From Paracoccaceae bacterium (GTDB taxonomy: Bacteria; Pseudomonadota; Alphaproteobacteria; Rhodobacterales; Rhodobacteraceae), in contig JAESQH010000240.1 in assembly GCA_016765235.1 (NCBI GenBank), positions 1 to 36,168 on the forward strand: a stretch of 36,168 bases of DNA. The letters run 5' to 3'. The notes beneath the pieces are model-generated. The model was not told the DNA's origin, ran no database searches, and saw nothing but the letters and a program-made list of their open reading frames with translations. Position 1 is the first letter of the stretch; the number at the start of each line of letters is the position of its first letter. The translations under genes were made by a program, and so were the position numbers. Positions 32,191 to 36,168 of the stretch are shown in pieces.

Positions 32191-32208
32191 GGTTTCGCAT
32201 GCGAAACC
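32191..32208. other. parS-like palindrome, copy 1
   Basis: GGTTTCGCATGCGAAACC is a perfect 18-bp palindrome about 85 bases upstream of parA. An identical copy lies directly after parB. Palindromes of 14-18 bp near parAB are typical ParB-binding centromeres, as in repABC replicons. Confidence 0.75.
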
Positions 32209-32292
32209 AAAGAACTGATTCCCTTCTACATACGGATATGCCATAGTTTTCCAGATAAGCAGCATAACACCTAACATAATAGGATACCTGCA

Positions 32293-33699
32293 ATGAGCAG
32301 AAAACCAGAACAGCCGTCCCCTCCGTACATGAATCTCGATCCAGAGAGTGCCGCCGCGAAACTAGGGGATCCTATCAACACCCACCGATTCGCCCAAGCC
32401 GCATCATTCTGCGCCAAAGGTCGCATTGATCTAGCCAAGCGCGGACACGCCCCGGATGGCAAAAAAAGGCTGCGGAAATTTTCGACTTGGGAGATCACAA
32501 AATACCTGATCCCTCTAGCCCCGGCCCACTTCCGTCGTGTCCTCAAGAACCACCCGGAGTTACCACAAGGCGAGACCGAAACCGGTACAGAAAACGGCGC
32601 CAAGTGGTTCAGCCTCGAAGAAATATTGATCCTGCGCGAACACTTCGCAGCCGAGGGGGTCGCGACCAAGGAATATAAGCCCTACAAACCCGAAGGCGCT
32701 CCTGCCAAGATCACCGCCATCGCCAATTTCAAAGGCGGTGTAGGCAAGACTTCGACAGCGGCTCATCTGGCAATGTCGGCAGCGTTGGACGGTTACAAAG
32801 TGCTGGTGATCGATCTTGATAGCCAAGGGTCTATGACCTCCATTATGGGAGGTCAGGTCGAGGATGAATGGTCCACGGTTTTCCCGCTGATAGCCAAGGA
32901 TTTTGCCAAATCGCTGGTGGCTGAAAATCAGATTCGCGAGGCTGCAAACGAGGCGCCTATTCCGCTCGATGAAACCTTGCAAGAGGCGTTGAATATAACG
33001 GCGGCGGATGTCATCCAAAGCACGCATTGGCCCAATATCGACCTTATCGGCGCACAGCTGAACCTCTATTGGGCGGAGTTTCAGATACCCGTATGGCGGA
33101 CAACGCTTAAGGGGTGGAAGTTATGGGACGGGCTGACAAATTTCCTTGAGGACGAGGGGATTTTGCAAAAGTACGATGTCATTATTCTGGATACCCCCCC
33201 TGCCCTCGGCTATCTGACGATCAACGCTTTGGCGGCAGCGGATATCCTGCTGGTTCCTCTTGGGGCGTCGTTTCTGGAATTCGATTCTACTGGCCGTTTC
33301 TTTGATATGCTTTACACCACATTCGCCTCGATCGAAGACGGGGAAAATGCGCTAAACCGTGCCGCCGGAATGCCGGAAGTTCGGTTTGAATGGGACGTGG
33401 TTCGCGCGATCATCACCCGCTTCGATGCCAGTCAACAAACAGAGCTGGCGAACGTCATCCAGGCGTATTTCGGGGATTTCATGAATGCCTACCGTCAAGA
33501 ATATACTGCGCTTGTCGGGCAAGCTGGTGAACAAGTGAACGGAATTTATGAGGCGGACTATCGGGATTTCAATCGGGAAACCTACGTACGCGGGCGAGAA
33601 ACTTTCGACAGAACTTACGCAGAATTTAAGGAATTGCTGATAGGTTGCTGGTGGCGCGATGCGCATATGGATGAAGGAGAGACCAATGGCGAGACGTAG
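32293..33699 (+). CDS. parA: Plasmid partition ATPase ParA
   Basis: A 468-residue type Ia ParA. An N-terminal DNA-binding extension (residues ~25-130, with a MerR/HTH-like segment RKFSTWEITKYLIPLAPAHF) precedes the deviant Walker A FKGGVGKTS (146-154), the switch segment VLVIDLDSQGS and Walker B-like VIILDTPPALGYLT. It drives plasmid segregation with ParB and usually represses its own promoter. The protein is longer than average because of an insertion before the A' motif and the C-terminal tail. It overlaps parB by 14 bases. Confidence 0.93.
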   Translation: MSRKPEQPSPPYMNLDPESAAAKLGDPINTHRFAQAASFCAKGRIDLAKRGHAPDGKKRLRKFSTWEITKYLIPLAPAHFRRVLKNHPELPQGETETGTENGAKWFSLEEILILREHFAAEGVATKEYKPYKPEGAPAKITAIANFKGGVGKTSTAAHLAMSAALDGYKVLVIDLDSQGSMTSIMGGQVEDEWSTVFPLIAKDFAKSLVAENQIREAANEAPIPLDETLQEALNITAADVIQSTHWPNIDLIGAQLNLYWAEFQIPVWRTTLKGWKLWDGLTNFLEDEGILQKYDVIILDTPPALGYLTINALAAADILLVPLGASFLEFDSTGRFFDMLYTTFASIEDGENALNRAAGMPEVRFEWDVVRAIITRFDASQQTELANVIQAYFGDFMNAYRQEYTALVGQAGEQVNGIYEADYRDFNRETYVRGRETFDRTYAEFKELLIGCWWRDAHMDEGETNGET

Positions 33700-34747
33700 A
33701 AGGTTAAACGCACCAAGCGCGGAGGATCTGGCGAAAATTGCGGAGGGTTTCGCTGCGGAACAGAACACGGGGAAACGCCCAGCAGGGCTTGGGCCATCGG
33801 CCCCGATTGCGCGGGTTGTTGGCGAAGCGGCAGGCATATCGACCGAAGAGCGGATCAAAGCGGCGAAATACGACACGGCCAAAGCAGATGGGCTGCTGGC
33901 GGTGAGTATTCCGCTGGATTCAATCATTGTGGACCACCTAAGCCGAGATCGTATGCGCGCTGACGATGACGAGTTGGCAGAGCTGCGCCACAGCATTCTT
34001 GCGCATGGTATGCGGATGCCAATCGAAGTTCTGGAGTTAGATACCGCGGATGATCCACAATACGGTCTTATATCCGGCTGGCGGCGGCTGGCGGCGCTTC
34101 GTGCGTTGGAGGTGGAAACCGGCAAGCCGGAATTCGGACAAATTGCAGCGCTGGTGCGCCGTCCCAAGGATGCGTCGGACGCGTATATCTCGATGGTTGA
34201 AGAAAACGAGATCAGATCGGATCTGAGCCAGTTTGAACGCGGCAGGATTGCTGTCGTTTCTTCGGGGCAGGGTGCATTCGATACGGTTGAAGACGCGGTG
34301 GACGCGCTGTTTGCGGCGGGATCAAAAGCGAAGCGTTCAAAAATTCGCAGCTTTGCTTTGATTTTCGAGGAGCTGGGCGATCTGCTGGTTTTCCCGACTT
34401 ATATGTCGGAGCGTGCGGGATTGCGATTGGCAGCGGCACTTAAGGCTGGCAAAGGGCATCATTTCCGTAAAGTGTTGGCCGACAGCACAGCCGAGACTTT
34501 CGAGGCGGAATGGAAGGTTCTGGAAGGGCCGCTCAAGGATCACGAAGCCGATCTAAAGGTTAAGGTGACCGAGCGGCGCGCCCCGAAACCCGTTAAACAC
34601 GGGGTCATTGAATTGGCGAATGGCATTACAATCGAGAAGATTAACTCCGACGGCTTTATCGATATACGGTTTCGCGGAAAACATGCGGATAATGTGCTGG
34701 TTGATACAGTGATGTTGGAAATTCAGAGATTACTGGAGCCGATCTAG
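33686..34747 (+). CDS. parB: Plasmid partition protein ParB
   Basis: A 353-residue ParB-family protein. The N-terminal ParB domain includes DDDELAELRHSILAHGMRMP, GLISGWRRLAALRAL and EENEIRSDLSQFERGR; a helix-turn-helix region follows and the C-terminus probably dimerises. It binds parS and loads ParA. AAGGAGAG precedes the ATG at 33686, preferred over a frame start at 33659. A parS-like palindrome begins at 34748, directly after the stop. Confidence 0.93.
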   Translation: MARRRRLNAPSAEDLAKIAEGFAAEQNTGKRPAGLGPSAPIARVVGEAAGISTEERIKAAKYDTAKADGLLAVSIPLDSIIVDHLSRDRMRADDDELAELRHSILAHGMRMPIEVLELDTADDPQYGLISGWRRLAALRALEVETGKPEFGQIAALVRRPKDASDAYISMVEENEIRSDLSQFERGRIAVVSSGQGAFDTVEDAVDALFAAGSKAKRSKIRSFALIFEELGDLLVFPTYMSERAGLRLAAALKAGKGHHFRKVLADSTAETFEAEWKVLEGPLKDHEADLKVKVTERRAPKPVKHGVIELANGITIEKINSDGFIDIRFRGKHADNVLVDTVMLEIQRLLEPI

Positions 34748-34765
34748 GGTTTCGCATGCGAAACC
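34748..34765. other. parS-like palindrome, copy 2
   Basis: It is identical over 18 bp to the palindrome at 32191-32208 and directly follows the parB stop. Two exact copies framing parAB support a centromere role. Confidence 0.75.
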
Positions 34766-34849
34766 ATAAGGAGGTATAACCTTGCATATCTTCTGATAGT
34801 GCGATATTAACTGTGCATATTATCCATCCCATGGAGTAAATACATAGTT

Positions 34850-36010
34850 ATGACTGAAAGACTTGCGAAACGCCGAATAGAAAAGGCGCTGAGTGTCCAG
34901 CCAGCGGTTGTGCTTCTTGGGCCACGGCAAGTTGGAAAAACCACGCTGGCGCTGGAAATAGCGGCCGGGCGCGATGCCATACATCTGGATATGGAGCGGC
35001 ATCAGGACCGGCAAATACTGCAAGAACCCGATCTGTATCTGGATGAGCAGGCCGGGCGATTGGTGGTGATTGACGAGGTGCAGCTGTTGCCGGACTTGTT
35101 CAGTTCCTTGCGGGGTCAAATTGACCAGAGGCGGCGCGACGGGTATCGCATCGGGCAGTTTCTGCTGCTGGGATCGGCCAGTAATACATTATTGCGCCAG
35201 TCGGCAGAATCCTTGGCCGGACGGGTGTCTTATCACGAGCTGGGTGGGTTGAATGTACAGGAGGTAGGGCAGGGCGCGTTGAATGCGCTGTGGCTGCGCG
35301 GCGGTTTTCCAGGTGCTTTTTTGGCTGAGGGGGGCGAAAACAGCCTTCAGTGGCGTGATGATTTCATCCGCACATATCTGGAGCGCGATATTCCGACGTT
35401 CGGCGCGCGGGTGCCGGCGGCGACGCTTAGGCGGTTCTGGACAATGTTGGCGCATAATCAGGGCGGGTTGCTGAACGCGGCGCGACTGGCGGCTGGCTTG
35501 GGGGTTTCGGGGCAATCTGTCGGGCGGTATCTGGATTTGATGGTCGATCTAATGTTGGTCAGGCGACTTGAGCCGTGGCACGCAAATGCGGGCAAACGGT
35601 TGGTGAAATCCCCCAAGATATATGTTCGTGACAGCGGTTTGGCGCATAGTTTGTTGAATATACTGACACCAGAGGCCCTGTTGGCGCATCCGGTGGTTGG
35701 TGGCAGTTGGGAGGGTTTCGTGATCGAAAACCTGCTTAGCGTTGCGCCAATTGGAACGGATGCGTGTTTTTACCGATCCTCGGGTGGGGCGGAGGTTGAT
35801 TTGGTGCTTACCTTACCGGACGGCGCGGTTTGGGCGATAGAAATCAAGCGAACCGGCACGCCAAAAGTTGCACGCGGGTTTCATACGGCCAGTGCCGATG
35901 TCGGGGCCACGGCGCGGTTTCTGGTTTATGCGGGGGATCGTGAGGTTCCGATGCTAAACGACATTCGCGCTTTGCCGTTGTTGGCGCTGATGGACCGGTT
36001 ATCCCAGTAA
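34850..36010 (+). CDS. AAA-type ATPase with DUF4143 domain
   Basis: A 386-residue protein. Walker A is GPRQVGKTT (24-32), Walker B is RLVVIDEVQLLPDL, the sensor is LLGSAS, and the winged segment is NAARLAAGLGVSGQSVGRYL. The C-terminal DUF4143 part has AEVDLVLTLPDG and WAIEIKRTG (D...ExK, nuclease-like). It is only distantly similar to the protein at 23808-25082. Its 3' end overlaps by 12 bases the convergent recombinase gene. Function of the family is unknown. Confidence 0.9.
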   Translation: MTERLAKRRIEKALSVQPAVVLLGPRQVGKTTLALEIAAGRDAIHLDMERHQDRQILQEPDLYLDEQAGRLVVIDEVQLLPDLFSSLRGQIDQRRRDGYRIGQFLLLGSASNTLLRQSAESLAGRVSYHELGGLNVQEVGQGALNALWLRGGFPGAFLAEGGENSLQWRDDFIRTYLERDIPTFGARVPAATLRRFWTMLAHNQGGLLNAARLAAGLGVSGQSVGRYLDLMVDLMLVRRLEPWHANAGKRLVKSPKIYVRDSGLAHSLLNILTPEALLAHPVVGGSWEGFVIENLLSVAPIGTDACFYRSSGGAEVDLVLTLPDGAVWAIEIKRTGTPKVARGFHTASADVGATARFLVYAGDREVPMLNDIRALPLLALMDRLSQ

Positions 36011-36168
36011 ATCCGTCGCCGGATTATCCTGTAAATCCACATCATCGTAATACTTCTGGGCCTGGGTGAGGGATTTATGCAGGCTAAGGCGCATGGCGGC
36101 CTGTATGGGCGTGCCACGCAACGCGGCCTCGGTCAGGAACCCCGAGCGCAGGCCGTGCGGGGAGGCGA
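35999..36168 (-). CDS. Tyrosine recombinase/integrase, C-terminal part (runs off the window)
   Basis: Fifty-six codons on the minus strand read ASPHGLRSGFLTEAALRGTP, then AMRLSLHKSLTQAQKYYDDV, and end at TAA 35999-36001. The HGLR motif and the H-x-S-...-Y spacing match the second half of the tyrosine recombinase active site (H-x-x-R, H/W, Y). In the usual HRS the histidine pair reads H-G-L-R and H-K-S, and YY contains the nucleophile. The upstream part lies beyond 36168. It could be a plasmid resolution or mobile-element integrase. Confidence 0.8.
   Translation of the reverse strand, partial: ASPHGLRSGFLTEAALRGTPIQAAMRLSLHKSLTQAQKYYDDVDLQDNPATDLLG

Noticed and set aside
1..36168. tRNA, rRNA genes or CRISPR arrays
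   Set aside because: None was recognised on either strand; the repeat groups present lack regular spacer structure.

Overview
The window looks like part of a plasmid of a marine alphaproteobacterium, most likely of the Roseobacter group (Rhodobacterales). The reasons are an iteron-controlled Rep_3-type replication initiator divergent from a parA-parB pair flanked by identical palindromes, the style of the genes (leucine-type ABC transporter operon, LysR regulators, PHA synthase), and the density of gene fragments and defence genes. No rRNA, tRNA or CRISPR array was seen. Family assignments rest on motifs and remembered family architecture, not on database searches.

Layout. (1) 1-1755: an AbiE-like toxin-antitoxin pair whose nucleotidyltransferase toxin is broken by one in-frame TGA. 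(2) 1973-2410: a C-terminal DUF2235 hydrolase fragment. (3) 2481-15742: a LysR regulator divergent from a 12-kb catabolic operon. The operon encodes a complete HAAT-type ABC importer (livG, livF, binding protein, livH, livM), then an acyl-CoA dehydrogenase, an MDR oxidoreductase, an acyl-CoA synthetase, a 49-codon relic that resembles an enoyl-CoA hydratase, a 3-hydroxyisobutyrate dehydrogenase, a class I-like PHA synthase and an intracellular PHA depolymerase-like hydrolase. A plausible reading is uptake and CoA activation of a short or branched carboxylic acid, oxidation, and storage or mobilisation of carbon as polyester. (4) 15898-18847: a scrapyard holding an overlapping phage spanin pair, a 388-bp cluster of six ~21-bp repeats arranged like transposon ends, an N-terminal fragment of an HD-domain (PhnZ/TmpB-like) protein, a LysR fragment cut by an IS5-family element, and a threonyl-tRNA synthetase fragment.

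(5) 18930-28491: a defence island. It carries a WGR-domain protein, a CapH-like repressor and CapP-like metalloprotease pair divergent from a short type II CBASS operon (CD-NTase, stand-alone E2-like protein, CapV-type patatin phospholipase), a DUF4143 ATPase, a relic resembling the C-terminus of methylmalonyl-CoA mutase, and an intact AbiE-like toxin-antitoxin pair. A HEPN-like gene lies directly upstream of the antitoxin and is joined to it by a perfect 27-bp inverted repeat. (6) 28213-29962: two plasmid-type hypothetical genes and a HipA C-terminal fragment. (7) 30463-34765: replication and partition module (rep, 22-bp iterons, AT-rich stretch, parS-like palindrome, parA, parB, second parS-like palindrome). 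(8) 34850-36168: a second DUF4143 ATPase and the C-terminus of a tyrosine recombinase running off the window.

The strongest biological systems are the regulated CBASS operon, the HEPN/AbiE-like three-gene cluster with its hairpin, and the importer-to-polyester operon. The least explained structure is the repeat cluster at 16430-16817.
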